From contig ARYC01018616.1 of NCBI GenBank assembly GCA_000711775.1, positions 1 to 64,000 of the forward strand: 64,000 bases of DNA. The letters are read 5' to 3'. The number at the start of each line of letters is the position of its first letter. The stretch's first letter is position 1. Both the position numbers and the translations under genes were made by a program. Positions 45,522-58,914 of the stretch are shown one piece after another. The notes beneath the pieces were generated by a model. That model made no database searches. It was not told where the DNA came from and saw only the letters and a program-made list of their open reading frames with translations. The DNA is from Oxytricha trifallax (taxonomy: Eukaryota > Ciliophora > Spirotrichea > Sporadotrichida > Oxytrichidae).

Positions 45522-45938
45522 ATTGTAGAAATACATTTGAATTTGGAAAAATGATTAAAATTAAATTGAATTCAAATTTATTTCATGGCAGTTATAGTTG
45601 TCCAATTTAAGCGATCTTGGGCTCATTCGACAGAGAATTCAAAAATAGCTGGACTTTGTTACTGGTGGTACTATTTTATCTCATCACTGGAGCGAGTTAA
45701 CTCTACTTTAATTGAACACGTCTAAATTGATTAAATTATGTCCTCACATTAAAGGCGAGTTATCTCGCTTCCTCGATGAAATAAAATAGTATCGGCAATT
45801 CTAAAGTCCAGAAAATGTTTAATTATCTATCGAATGAGCTCAAGATCGCTTAAATTGAACAACCATAACTGCCATGAAATAAATTTGAATTCAATTTAAT
45901 TTTAATCATTTTTCCAAATTCAAATGTATTTCTACAAT
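45522..45938. mobile_element. ATTGTAG-family MITE, copy D
   Basis: A 417-bp palindromic element with ends ATTGTAGAAATACATTTGAA and complement, flanked by ATT on both sides (45519-45521 and 45939-45941). Its right half shares GCTTCCTCGATGAAATAAAA with copy C, so these two are closest relatives. Confidence 0.85.
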
Positions 45939-46189
45939 ATTATACTGTAAATTTTAATTTCTAGAAACCAAATTCTATAATAAAATAAACATTATAAAAA
46001 TTTTCTTATTAATTGTTATATTAATTTAAATTAAAACTCTTTTTTATTTATTTTACTTTGTAAATCCAAATCTCTAAACTTTTCAATTTAAATTATAATA
46101 TTTAATTATTTTATTATATAAATTTAAATAAATCTTGAAATTTGAATTTTCCCCATCTTTAATTTAATTTATAAATTTTATGGCTTTAA

Positions 46190-47724
46190 ATACTCAGTGA
46201 CGTTTAAAAAATATAGCAAATATTTAGCAAAGGTCTATTCATAAAGATTATATTGCAAATATCTATTTGAATTTAAAATTAATTAAAAGTTAAATATAAA
46301 CCTAAAATAACTTCTAATTATTTAATAAAAGATGGATTAGAATTGAATCTCAATAATCAAAGGAAATCGGTAAGAATAATTTCTATACTATAACTATTCA
46401 TTTAAAAAAAAAATTTAAGGATAATTCTTCAATGACTAACATGCATATCTTTAGCTATAATGATTGACAAAAATAAATATTTGGACAAATTCTTAACATT
46501 AATCAGAAAACACTCAGCTTTTTATAGTGAGATTTTATATGTGTTTAGAATTGCACTAGACAAACAAGCAATTCATAAAACTAATTATGTTAAGTTATAT
46601 ATATTGTTCAAAATATTTCAAAAAATTTCAAAAAAAATAAAAATTTTACAATTTATTTGGGATAGTTATATTATGCCAAATTCTATAAAGTAAAGCTCGC
46701 TTTATAATATGAACTTATTAATTTAAATAATTTTTATGCCAGATAATATTTTTTTACTTTATTTTTCCTATATTTTGTATTTTATCAATAGTCTCTTTAA
46801 TTTAATCAGTATACCCATACTACTTATACAACTAAATTGCCCTCATAGCAGTATGATTAATTACAAATTAACTAATATATTATTATGACCATTTTGTTTC
46901 GCATACTTTTGGAGATATGTTATCTTTTCTTTATAATCTTGGTTTTATTTGTTCTTTTAACTTTAAAAATTATAATTATCTTAAAATTAATTATGAAAAA
47001 GTGTTTTAACTTTTTTATAATAAATAAATTCTTGAAATTTTAAAATTATTTATTAAAATATTCATTATTAAACTTAGAATTATTGCACATTTCCCAATTT
47101 ATCCATTTAACTCAACGATAAATGGATGTCCATCACCTAAGAAATTCTTTAAAATTAAATGATTAATATTATATCTTCCATTGAGCAAATAATTATAAGT
47201 ATGATTTTAATAAATTTGCTCAATAGACTTTAACTTTAAAACATTTATTATTTATCAATTAATAACAAAATTATTTATAAAAAATACTTTACTTTTATTT
47301 TATTTTTTTAATTTAATCTAAGCTTTAGATTAAAATTTTATTAAATATAATTTTTATGAGAAAAGCCTATTATTAAGAATAAAATAAAAAAAAATATAGA
47401 AAATAAATTATTCCATCATTTTTTAAAAAATGATGAATAAAGATATCCTCCAAATATTTAATATGCAAGTAGCTTATTGGATTGAGTATTTCAAAAAACA
47501 TAAAATTTTATTTGTAATTGAATTATTTAATTTACTTTATACCATTTAATAAGTGCTTTTTCGTAAAATTTACTGTCAATTAATACTTCATTCATGATAA
47601 CTTCATATATCAGGTGATATGCTTATTTCAAACATTTTCCTTGATTGATATACTCTCTAATTAATAATTTATGGATTTTACATTAATTTATCATGTATAT
47701 ATAAAGAAACAAAATTTAAAGTGA
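46190..47724 (+). CDS. Unidentified host gene with a 13-bp IES (plus strand)
   Basis: Several plus-strand pieces: about 46206-46330 (KKYSKYLAKVYSQRLYCKYL), 46460-46690 (MIDKNKYLDKFLTLIRKHSA, YVFRIALDKQAIHKTNYVK), about 47090-47195 (ISQFIHLTQRQMDVHHLRNS) and 47429-47724 (MMNKDILQIFNMQVAYWIEY to TGA at 47722). In the last, removing the 13-bp IES at 47571 joins QQVLFRKIY to FIHDNFIYQVICLFQTF. Rich in aromatic and basic residues; the C-terminal part has two hydrophobic stretches that could be membrane helices. No family recognised. Confidence 0.5.
47571..47583. other. IES, 13 bp, pointer TACT
   Basis: TACT repeats at 47571-47574 and 47584-47587. Removing 13 bp repairs the frame to LFRKIYFIHDNFIYQ and carries it to a TGA 45 codons on. 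Smaller than most known spirotrich IESs, so confidence is moderate. Confidence 0.6.
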
Positions 47725-48215
47725 TATAAAATAAGAATAAATAAAGATAAAATTACTTATCCAAATTTTAATAAACAATATCTTTAAATTATTGTTATAA
47801 TTTAAGATATATGAAAAGTAAGATGTTCTAATATTACATAATATATGATTTATAAAAATGTACGGAATTTTTTCACTTAATTTAAATTAGAATAATAAAT
47901 GAATATAATTTTTAGAAATAGTTTATTTTAATTAAAATTTAAAATTTAAAATTTATGTTATTCATTGATAAATTAAATAATTGTGAAATAATAAAAAATT
48001 AAGCTAATCTAATTTATTATTTAAAAAATTAAATTTTATTAGGAATTAAATTATAAAATTGGCCATTATTTTGATTTAATTTTTACTCAATATTTGATTA
48101 TATTATTAAGAATTTAGAATTATTATAAAATCTAATCTGTAATTTTTGGAGTGGAGTATATTTAATTTCGTCTTCATCTTCCCTATTATTATCTTCTTTT
48201 TATTTTAACTAGAAT

Positions 48216-49246
48216 CAAAACCCCAAAAACCCTTAAATATATTTATAGTGATTTGCATTGTAGGGTAAAAATTGGGGTTTTATTGGGTTAGGAGAAAAAC
48301 AAGGCAATTTGGCAAAATGATAAAGAAAGATTAGTTTTATTTAGGGTCAATTTAATAAATGTCTTTATTTACTTCTTAAGATAAGTCATGGTACGAATAT
48401 TTATATTTTCTAAGTCATACTAGTCCTGATTTATGCATCAATTTTAAAGCTCTTTTGTTAAAATACCTTAAATATTATGTAACAATTATTGACAGCTATT
48501 TAGCATTTATATTCTAGCTCTTGAAAACATTCTTCAAAATAATTAAAGTTTTCTGAGTACTATATTGAATACTCTAGAAGTCCAAATCTTTAAATTTTTG
48601 CAGGACTTGAGAGCTGTTATTTTTCTACGCAAGTTTCCCAACAAGAGTATCTTCTAATTCTATAGACAATATTTATAGACTAAATGGCGTTACTTTCAAA
48701 ACCTTCAACGGTAAAGAGAGTATTTTATTTCACAGTGCCACTTTTTGAAAATAAATAAAACAATTTTCTTTTTATTTTTTTTATAAGCATAGGACTGTTG
48801 ATAATAAAAGTAAGCTCATACAGATTGATGTAGTTGGGCTAATATTTAACACCTTTATTTTTACTTCATTGTAAAAGAAATTTGATAACATAGAAGTTTA
48901 TGACAAAAAATTAAAGGTTGTCATTTAGGCAATTTTAGGTGGTATTAGTGAAGATTCTGATTTAGTGACTCTTTTAAGCTAGATTATTATATAAAGGCAA
49001 TAATATTTATGAAAGCATTTCCTATCCTAACTAATAATTGCATGAACTAATTGAACCATTAAAAGAAGCTAAACTCGAGACATGCCACAAAAAGACAATC
49101 AGTAAAATATATTTTAAACAAATCAACTAGTATTCATTAAATTCACATACAATCTGGTTTTTGTCTAATAACCCCAAAGGGACCCCCAACCATAAACTAC
49201 AAATAAATTACTAAAAAAAACCTAATAAAGGGGTTTTGGGATTTTG
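48216..49246. mobile_element. Short TBE remnant (internally deleted)
   Basis: 1,031 bp with left end CAAAACCCCAAAAACCCTTA and right end AAGGGGTTTTGGGATTTTG, flanked by a perfect AAT duplication (48213-48215 and 49247-49249). No TBE genes are recognisable. The middle (about 48640-49010) carries coding-like pieces such as DNIYRLNGVTFKTFNGKESI and SKLIQIDVVGLIFNTF that I could not assign. Confidence 0.8.
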
Positions 49247-49249
49247 AAT

Positions 49250-50330
49250 ATGTCTTTCTTAAAGTTAGAGTAGTCTTAAAATTTAATCATAACTCCATTT
49301 ATAAACCTTAATCAATAAATATGTAATTACTAAAAAAATTCATTAGCAGTTTAGAATCATCAATGATTTTCTTTTGCTATGGAAATTGGACGTACATTTT
49401 AGATATCTAACAAAGATTTGGATAAATAAATAATATAACAATTTTAAAATTATCTTAATTTCAATTTATGAGTAATAAAAATACAGAAGTTTTTTATACT
49501 TATTATCTTTATTTAAGAAGTAAATTTTTTTATTATTGTTACTGCCAGATTGAAAATAAATAATTTTGAGTATTCATACACTTTTTAAAAAAATGTAGTA
49601 TTTAAATTTTGTTCTTAATAATAATAAAGTCAGAATATTCTAATATTATATAAAAATTGGATTTTTTAACTAATGGTAGATTTTAATTTATTTAAACAAC
49701 ATTAAATATAAATTTTTAATAAATAAGCCTATATTTTAAATATTAATTGCTTAAATTTGTTTACCTAATTACAAGAATAAAGATAAAAAAATAATTAATA
49801 TTGCCTTTACTAGAGGAAAAAAATTTCACAGTAATTTTTCTTTAGTATTTTTAATAGAAGAAAAAAATCCAATATTTTTTAGAATACAGTTTTCTCATAT
49901 ATTTCAAATCATAAATTTAAATATACTTTTTACAATAAAATTTAAATTATTTCTCTTTCAATTTATTTTTTAAAATTGTAAAATAAATATTAGGATTTCT
50001 AATTTTATATGAAAAACTTTTGTCAAGTGAATTGAATATTTATTTTCTAATATATTTAGTAAATTAAAATTAATAAAAAACAAGAATTACAAGAAATAAT
50101 TAATGTTTGTTAAGTATTTTTCTTCTCTTGATAATTTTTTTCATGAAAAAATATATTATTTAAAATTATAATTTTCTTATTTCTCTGTAAATTATGCAAT
50201 AAATAATATATATAATTTAAATTAAAGATTGATAAACTCCTTTAAAAAAATATGTAAATCTTTACGATGAAGGAGTTAATAAAATTACTTAATTGTAATT
50301 AAGTTAATTTCATTATCAAAATCATGTTTT
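49250..50330. other. AT-rich stretch without visible gene
   Basis: Extremely AT-rich, no convincing coding segment, no repeats noted. Confidence 0.5.
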
Positions 50331-50334
50331 GGCT

Positions 50335-52900
50335 TGATGAGATTGAATTTAAACTTTGAAATGAAATTATAAATTAATATTTATTTAAATGTAAAATTAT
50401 CTACTGTATTGTAACTTTCTGAGTCCCGATATGAAAACCTGTATTATATAAATATTAATAAAATAAAGAATAAAAATTATTATAATTTATTATCATTGCA
50501 AATCAAAGAATTTGTTTAATCAATTCATAGTTTTACTTATTAAATTATTGATATTTAAAAAGAATAATAAAAAAAACTTTAATTTTATTTAATAATTCTT
50601 TCTTATTTTTTTACTTTAAATCAAAATCTACCAAGAAAATAAAATTTCATTTATAATTCTTTCTAATTTTGATTTGTTTAATTAAAATAATTACTCATTA
50701 TTTTCAATTCCAGTTAAAATTTCTAAACCCTATAAGATTGATGGTAAGTTTTTAAATAAATTTTGAATCTTGGAAATCTTCCTATTAAATTATAAAATCT
50801 GTACGAGGTCAACTTCTTCTAGAAGTTGAAATCACCTATGAAATTGTATATAGATTTTACTTAATTCTTTTAAGAACTTACTTTTTTAGTTAGAAGCAAA
50901 ACCGATGATTTACATCCTAATTTGTTCAATCCATAAAGTTAAGTTCTATTTTATATCAAATTAAAACTTTAGTGAAATATCAATGCAAAACCAAATTAAT
51001 GTTATTTATAAGATAAACTTAAATTACTTAGATTATTTACATAAAATTTTTAAGAACAATAAGGAAAAATATAAAACAATATGGATAAATTTATTAATTT
51101 TTGAGATGGATAATTCTTTAATTTTTCAATAAAATTACAGCATAAATAATTAGCTTAAAAGTTAAATATAAAAGAAAACAATTTATTTTATGTGAATTTT
51201 GATTATGCTGATTATAATTTTCATTAATCATATATAATTTAATGGAAAGGTTTTACTAGGAATATCATATTAAAATATTTAATTAAAATCTTATTTTTGC
51301 TTATTTTTTGAATTAACAATTAAAATTTGCTATGAAAATTATATTCATATTATCTAAATTGATTAAAATTATATTTTATGCAATATTAATTAATCCTACA
51401 AAATTTATTATTATTTAATATAAATTATTTATTAAAAAATAATTTAGTTCTTTATTAAATAATTTAATAATAATTATCATAATAAAATTATATTTTTTTT
51501 AACAATATCTTAGGAAGATCTTATCCTAATAATTTTTATCATAAGTAAATAAAATAAAAAAATTTATTTATTAAATTAATTATATTCTACTAAACTAATT
51601 AATCTTTATGAATTTGATAAGTAACTCTATATGCCGAAGAATATACAAATCTACTGCTGATTCCTCTTGATTGTCTGTTTAAACTTTAAAAACTTCAAAT
51701 ATAGCAATATCTAGCCTGTTCCAAAATCTTTCCTTATTTAAAAGTCTGAAATTATTATTTATAATTTTCGGTAAAAAGATAATCTTGGTTTAAGTAAAAT
51801 AGATTTTCTAAGAAAATATACAAATTTATATTTTTCTTAAATATTTATGTAATTTATAATAAAAAGGGTTTTAATTCTAGGTTTTATTAAATAAAGTAGA
51901 ATAGTCATTATATAAAGAAAAATTATTTGCAATTAAAATTAATAAATACAAAGTTTATAATATTTACTTCAATAATCAAAGGTCAAAATAAGCGAAGTTA
52001 TAATTGAAATATTGTTGACTACTATATCGAGTTTTTATTAATCCATATAAAATCATATAGATTTTTAAATATATCAGATTATTTTCGAATAAATAAAAAT
52101 GAAGATTAAAGATGATATAACTTATCATTTAATACTTTTATTGCAAAACACATAAATATGCTATAAACTTTTGTTTGAATAAATAAATTTTATTTGAAGA
52201 TATTTTTATTAATTTAGGTGAGCATGCTTATCTTAGTGTACAATAATTTGTTTTTCATTTAAATTTTACAAGTAAAAATCGAAGATATGTTTTCTTACTA
52301 GTTAATACTTAACACCTTTTGGCAATACGGGTTTCTAAATTACTGGCTCGACATATTCATTAAGAAAACTGAAAATATTATTAAAAAACTGTATTCATGT
52401 TAATTATATATTACTCAAGAAGATATAATTAAATTCAAAAATCTTAAATGTAAAACCCCATGATGTTTTTTAAGAATTAAGGTTTTGGGTTAGAAGAATA
52501 AACGAAGAATAACATTGTTAATTGGCTAAAATTTTAAAAGATTAGGCCAACTATTAAAATCATTTGCTCTAATAATTTTGCCTATTTAATAAGCCAATTT
52601 GAGTGTAAATTCAATTTTAAAGTAATTATGATAAATTATAGATAAAAATAATAATGAAATATTTAAATTATTGCAACTACACCCCCAAATCTTAATTCCA
52701 ATAAAATCATGGGGTTTTATTCAACCATTTATAATAGGAATAAAATATAATTTTGATTTATTGATTGTCTTTATTTTCTTCCTAATTATTAAAGTATTCC
52801 TCTTTCAATTTTTCAGCTTCTTCTAAAGCCTTTTTATATTCTATTTTCTTTTATTCATATAACGCCAAATCAGCCTGATAGGATTTTTATTGTAAATAAA
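50335..52900 (-). CDS. Unidentified host gene segments (minus strand)
   Basis: Minus-strand pieces in order: 52895-52730 (SYQADLALYEQKKIEYKKAL, then EEAEKLKEEYFNNQEENKDN), 52400-52220 (FLNEYVEPVIQKPVLPKGVK), 51760-51585 (FWNRLDIAIFEVFKVQTDNQ, EESAVDLYILRHIELLIKF), 51000-50690 (LWIEQIRMQIIGFASNQKSK; LLEEVDLVQILQFNRKISKI) and about 50455-50335 (QVFISGLRKLQYSRQFYIQ). The first piece is coiled-coil and resembles the last helix of an HMG box, but the box itself is not seen. A telomere-like MITE (52451-52720) separates the first two pieces. Order and linkage into one gene are inferred from strand and spacing. Confidence 0.5.
52451..52720. mobile_element. Small MITE with AAAACCCC ends
   Basis: About 270 bp with inverted ends AAAACCCCATGATTTTATTG (right end read inward) and AAAACCCCATGATGTTTTTT (left), followed by matching AATTAAG-TTTGGG patches. 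Telomere-like tips link it to the TBE group; no genes inside. Confidence 0.65.
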
Positions 52901-53039
52901 TATAATAAATTTTATTATTAAATTAGGTTGATACTAAATAGAACGTGACATAAAACTTAAGATGTCACATTTTTCTAGTTAATTGTTCCTCAACCAAGGT
53001 TTTCCCTAATGGGTTCAAACCTCAAACACCAATCAAACT

Positions 53040-54640
53040 TAAAATGCTAAGCTACTAATGGACACAACTTAGACGATAATTGGGAGACCGATAGTGATAT
53101 ATCTGACCAAGGCTTAAACTCCTATCGACCAACTACCTTTATGCCCAAACATTCGTACCCAAACTCGCACCCAGACTCAGACTCAGATATCAACTTTAAT
53201 AAAGAATTATCTAGAGTTCTACCCAACTCTAAGGATGGCCAACACGTTGAGATTTTTATTTGGTACAAAATAATCTACATACTAAAAAAGAAAAACTTGT
53301 ACAAATCTCAAAACCTGGAGGACGTAGACTACTACTAAAGTTTAGTACGTTATAAAGCCTAAGGAGGCAACCCATAGCCAATACAAACCTAGCTCCAAAC
53401 AACAACTCGTTCAAATAACTAGATAGTAATATTACCTATTAGTAAAGTCATACCCACTATCACACAAAATAAAGAACGAAGCAACAAGGTAACACCTTCA
53501 AAAGCCAAAAAACCATTAGACGAGTCATTAAAATGGTCTTGAAAAACTTCTTAAAAAAACTCCCAGAGACCCCCAAACCAAAACCCAACTACTAAATAGG
53601 TTTAGGATAACTCTCGAATTTAATAATGGAGAAGTAAACCATGGGACTTTTAACCAAATGCTAACTAATCAAAGATCAAACCTACCTTCTTCAACACTAA
53701 TAAAAGAAGACAACCAGACACTCAAAATGCTGACTAGAAGCAAATCTAAGGGGAAAGATAGTTGGATTTAGAGAAAAATTAACCAGATATAAAAACTCAA
53801 ATTTCCAAGGAATCACTCCTATCACAAATTTCTTAACCCAATATCCCATAATCAGGGGTACTAAATAGGATGTCCAATAATATGTCATTCAATGAAATAT
53901 CAGATTCTGATCAGTTTCTGATAGATTTTTAATAGAAAATAAACTAACTCATACTATGAACACATAATAACCTACCATTAAGCTAGACATATTATTATAA
54001 ACTAATGAAGTCTAAATGAAACTACTTACAAGTCAATACCAAATTTTTCAGAAGAACGATCCTTGGTTCCAACTCCTTTAACAGCTGATCGAAGCTAAGA
54101 AGAAGAATAAAGATCCAAACTTTATATAAGAAGAAATCTAGCTTCTCAACCAACTCAGCATATTATTTTAAGTTGAGTTATAATTAAGAAGTATAAATGA
54201 GAGAACACTTCTCACCAACTACCCTTAATTTAAAGACAAGGAAAGCACTGTTGGTCATCATCATGAATCGAACTCTTTGGTCTCAGATTTTGAAATAAAA
54301 AAGAGACATAGGAAACAATACAGAAAAAGAAAGAAAAAGAGCAAGAACAAGCTGAGAGAGAAGAAAAATCAGAAAGAAAAGTATTTTGAAAGTAATTAAT
54401 GTCCATATTAATTAAATCAAACTTAAAAACAAAAGGGCTTGACCCTATATATATATATATATATTAACATATATTAAAGATAGGGGGTCCCCAGAGACAT
54501 CAATGTGATCATATTATTATTATTATTATAATAAATTTTACATTTATTAAATTTTAAGTACTTAATAAATGATTTATTTTTATATTTTAACATCTTTTAA
54601 ATATGTTCTAATTAAGAAAGGAATTAAAGCATCATATAAT
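53040..54640 (+). CDS. Unidentified plus-strand coding region
   Basis: Less AT-rich than its surroundings. Frame pieces: about 53057-53538 (NLDDNWETDSDISDQGLNSY; HPDSDSDINFNKELSRVLP), about 53580-53880 (ITLEFNNGEVNHGTFNQMLT; KGKDSWIQRKINQIQKLKF) and about 53915-54640 (MNTQQPTIKLDILLQTNEVQ; WFQLLQQLIEAKKKNKDPNF; KKRHRKQYRKRKKKSKNK). Acidic N-terminal part, basic nuclear-signal-like patch near the end. No family recognised. Changes of frame between pieces could be IESs or decay. Composition unlike host genes here suggests a germline-limited or mobile-element gene. Confidence 0.45.
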
Positions 54641-55365
54641 ATGAAAAAAAAAGAATAAAACTCAATACAAAAAAGGAAAAATAGTTATTTGAAGAAATTA
54701 AAATTTCAAATTGAATGTTTAGAAAATATAGGAATAAAATATAAAAGAATTTTTAGATTTTTAGAAAATATCAAGAAGGTAAAAGTTTTATCTAGCATTA
54801 ATATTAGTGTCATATTAGAAACTTAGAGCTTACTGTATAAAAATGGAATATTTTGGAATTTAATTTTATTACATTAAAACAATCAGCTTAAGTTAAATAA
54901 AAAGAAGTTTGGGATTATAAATACGACTTTTGAAAAATTAATTTAAACTTAACAATATTGTAATAAGAAAGTCCTTTTTTGTTAAACTGTATCTATATGA
55001 ATTTAACTGACTCAAATCTCCTCTGCTGTTTCAATACTTCGCACTTAACAAATTAATAAAAAGAAAAATTAAAATGAACTAAATGATTAACAAAATTAAC
55101 TAACTACTTAATATATTAATAAGAAATAAAGCGATATATATTTTAATTCATAAACACTAAATAAAATATTGCTTTCTTGATGTATAGAGGTAAAAATCGA
55201 TTAAAGATTTTAATTTCTATGAAATCCTCATAATTCAAAACTTAAATATTAATAATTACAGTCCTAATTTAAATTCTTTTGAATTTCTACCTAATATCAT
55301 ACTATAGCAATAATAATGGAGTTATATAAGTCTAATATTTAAATTCATAAAATAAACAAACTTTC
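54641..55365. other. AT-rich stretch without visible gene
   Basis: No convincing coding segment or repeat beyond simple A/T tracts. Confidence 0.4.
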
Positions 55366-55369
55366 CTCA

Positions 55370-57240
55370 CTAAAATGAGGTTAAAATAATTTATAAATGA
55401 TGCAGATATATAAAGAATTGTTTTTCCTTTTAAAGCAATTTTTTTATAAATAATACTTTCCTTTGTTACTCTTAACATAAAAATAACAAATTTTCATAAT
55501 ATTCTAAGAATTTAATTGATTTTTTGTAGTCAATTTGCCATCCTTTCTCTTTTATATAGTAAGCTTTGAAATAATGTTTTATTATCTTTTTATTGGCTTT
55601 TTTCATGTTTTCTAAGTGAAACAGGGATGTTTAGGATCTATCGTATAAACACTCAATGAGTTCGATTAATATTTATTTCCATTCATGTGATAAAAATACA
55701 TAAATTTAATAATAAAAATCATTCATGGTCGTTTAAAAGATCCTATCTTTAAATCTGGTTGAAATTATAATGAAATATTATAGCCTTTAAATTTTTTTTA
55801 TAATCAAATTATAAAATCATTATATATTAGCCTTCTTATTATTTAATTAAGTTTATATTAAAATAAATTGAAATAAGGATATATCTTAAAAGTTGAGGAT
55901 ATTTTTAATGCGTCAATTTCCAAAATTTCATTGCTTAAATTGAGTCTTCATAATAAGATTTAAAAAAATAAATAAAAAGTCTATTTTGTTGATAGTCAGA
56001 TATATACAGATTATTAAGTGATTGTAACTAGGGCGCTTATTAAATTACAGGTTAATTTTTGTTTACCTGCTTTAATTATAAATTAATTGATTATTTTAGT
56101 CTATTAGAGAAATTTTTAACCTGTTATTTTTAAGTAATATATATATATATATATATATACAAGTAAAATACATTAGTTACAATTTAAAATATCCAAATTT
56201 ATATAAAAATATATAAATTAGTTGAAATTTTGAGAAGATATATATACTTTGATCAGTCTAAAAGATAAAAAAATTAACTTATTTTTAACTTTTCTATTTT
56301 TATTAAACATTATTTTAATATAATTATTATTAAATTTATAAATTTAATTGGTTGGCGATTGTTGCTGATTGATAATTATCTGAGTATTTTTAATTTAGAT
56401 AATTCTAAATAAGTTTCAAAATAAAAAATAAAGACAAAATTTATAAATCTAATATTAAATTTAGCATAAATAAATAAATATTATAAGAGCAACAATTTTT
56501 TATTTATGTTTCTAGTCTAATTTTATTTTATTTGAATTGATTTAAATTTTATTTATTTTGTTTATTAATGTATATTCAAATTAAAAACCAGTTCTATCAT
56601 TAAAAATATTAATTTATTCATTTGTGGTTTGGAAATATATTATAAATTTTATTACAAATCAATTTTAATTATTTTTATATTTTTATAATTATCAGTTCTT
56701 ACTTTAGACTGAGCTGTATAGAATAAAATGGGATCTTATCCCAGGCATTTACTTAGTTTAAATATCCCACCTTCACAAAGAAATGCATTGATTGCCCATC
56801 TATATTATGTTTTTGGCTCTATTTGAATAAAAAAATAAATAATTACTTAAAATAATAAAAATTAAATTAAATAATTAGAAGATTTACTCTATTTTATTTT
56901 TGTGAATAAATAATAAACTAATATTGATATTTATATTAAATCAATGAAAATAAATATCCCCATATGTTAACCTATATATATGTTCAACTGCTCTAGTTTA
57001 ATTGAATTAATTATTTTTAATTATTCAATAAAATGTTTTCCCTTCTTAGTGCATTTAAGATACTAATGTTTTGCAAATTTCATTGTTTTTCTAGAATACT
57101 TTTGTCCATTTTGTAATACACTACAATATAAATAAAAAATATTCACTCACTCACAGTCATAACTTGTAAATCAGTCATTAATTTTTTAGCATACTACTTT
57201 CTTCCTTCAAATTTGCTTTCATGTATTTTTACAATATTTC
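55370..57240 (-). CDS. Protein kinase gene 2, C-terminal segments (host)
   Basis: Minus-strand segments: 57235-57030 (ESKFEGRKQYAKKLMTDLQV, then a 36-nt GT-AG intron, CITKWTKVFQKNNEICKTLV), 56835-56695 (QIEPKTQYRWAINAFLCEGG; KLSKCLGQDPILFY) and about 55710-55375 (NSLSVYTIDPKHPCFTQ; KKANKKIIKHYFKAYYIKEK; KSIKFLEYYENLLFLCQEQQ; stop TGA at about 55373). They parallel the C-terminal region of kinase gene 1: KLMTDLQV with KLVLDLVV, and HYFKAYYIKEKGWQIDYKKS with FYVYFIAQHKDIWSCIQTNY. TBE copy 3 separates them from the kinase domain at 61.6-64.0 kb. The C-terminal region has no named domain. Confidence 0.6.
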
Positions 57241-57592
57241 AATAAAATAATGTTTATTGATAAATTATTTCGATAATTGCATTATTTTATTAAAACAATA
57301 TAATTATATAAGTTGTGCCAATAATTTCTTAAAATATTGAATAATTTTTTATTGATCGTAAAAATGAAATCCTTAAAAATAACATTTAGTTTTTATGCCC
57401 AATATACAATAGCTAACTATAATTTCCAACTATAATAATCAAATCTTCATTCAAAAACCCTTAATGAGGTTTTTAAGTGCTTTGATTTGTAGGGCATAGT
57501 TGGGGTCTAATTGGGGTTAGTAGAGAAAACGCAGGTTTTATGTGAATTTTAAGTATATTTAATAATTATTAGGCGATTAAACTCAAACAAAT

Positions 57593-58914
57593 TTTATCTG
57601 CTTGTCTTTATTGTATCTCTTGAATCTTGCTCTTTATAGTGGTTCAAGTAAATCGTCTAAGGATTATATTGGATATGATGGTGCTCTTACAATTATCATG
57701 TCTACAATCTGTTTGATTTCTTTTCCAGATATCGTCCTGCTTTATATACTTACTCGCCAAACTTATTGATTATTTCTCTTATTTGGAACCATAGTAAGAC
57801 ATGCATTCCATGTCTCTTTCTAAAATTATTGAAGCTACTGCCCAAAAATCCCACTAAGCTGATCCATTCTTCCACTTCTCTCTGATTGGGAAGTAGCCAG
57901 GAGAGCCAAGAACCTTTGCTAAAGTTACTATCTCTTATCTTAAGGCTCTATTGAAATCGATAACTACGACTTCTAAAGGGAAGAGGTTCAGCATTACATT
58001 TTCAGGTTTCAAAACTCTATGATCTAAGTTCATGCAACTCCTTGACACCCTTTATCATATCTGATAGTATATCATTCAAATCAACTGGGTATCTGTTAAG
58101 ATATAAATAATCTCTCAGAGTCATTTCATATTTCTTAAGTCTCAGTGCGATAAAACCATAGCTTAAAATAACACCATCTAGCTTAGGCAAGTTTTAATAA
58201 TCTTTTCTTTATGCCTCTCTAAGAATAATATATTTCTTAGCACACTCATTTTAGTATTGCTCGTTCTTAAGGAGTTAGCTGAAAGGGTACACCTTGTATG
58301 CATACTCATCAACCACTATAAGCTTTGCTTTGTTAGGAACACTTATAGGCAAGTAATTCTAAATAAAACTACTAAGATTAATTGCATTCAATGCAGGAAT
58401 ACTCATAGATTTTGCTTGGATGCAGGCTATAATTTTATTGCCTGCAGGTTAGTTCATCGATTCATATCTTTTCTGTCTCTTGAGCTTCTCCTGTAACTCT
58501 CTTTAAGACCTGAGAGTATTTGATTTTCTTTTAGCTGGCACTAGTTTTTATGTCTCTTTATCTTAAATCAAGAGCTCACTGAGGTGATGCTTTTGCATGT
58601 GCTTCTTAACTTTTGCAGCTTTTTTCTGCTAAGAAATAATTCTAGCAGTCTTCACATAAAAATGTTTTTATCTTTTCAATAGGGAGGAGCTGTTCTTTTA
58701 GGTCTCAACATATTCAATTAATGTTTAAAGTCCTATCTCTGCTATATCCTTTAAGTTCTATACTTCTTTTTTGAAGACCTCTGATTCAAACTCAGAGCTC
58801 TTAGCTTTACCTCCCTCTCAACAAAAATAACTTCTGGCTTTTAGTTTAGCCAAAGTTTAGCTATGATTATCCATTGCTAAGAGAAACTGCTTTTCGATTT
58901 AAGTTAGCCGCCAT
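57593..58914 (-). CDS. TBE zinc-finger/kinase protein (damaged)
   Basis: Start MAANLNRKAVSLSNGQSQLN at 58914, end at 57593. The zinc-finger part is cut short: CEDCQNYFLAE is followed directly by lysine-rich sequence, and a deletion relative to copy 2 removes most of the region after the finger. The catalytic loop reads HRVLKPENVML (HRD aspartate lost); VVIDFNRA and GSPGYFPIREKW follow. Frame changes occur. Pseudogene. Confidence 0.8.
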
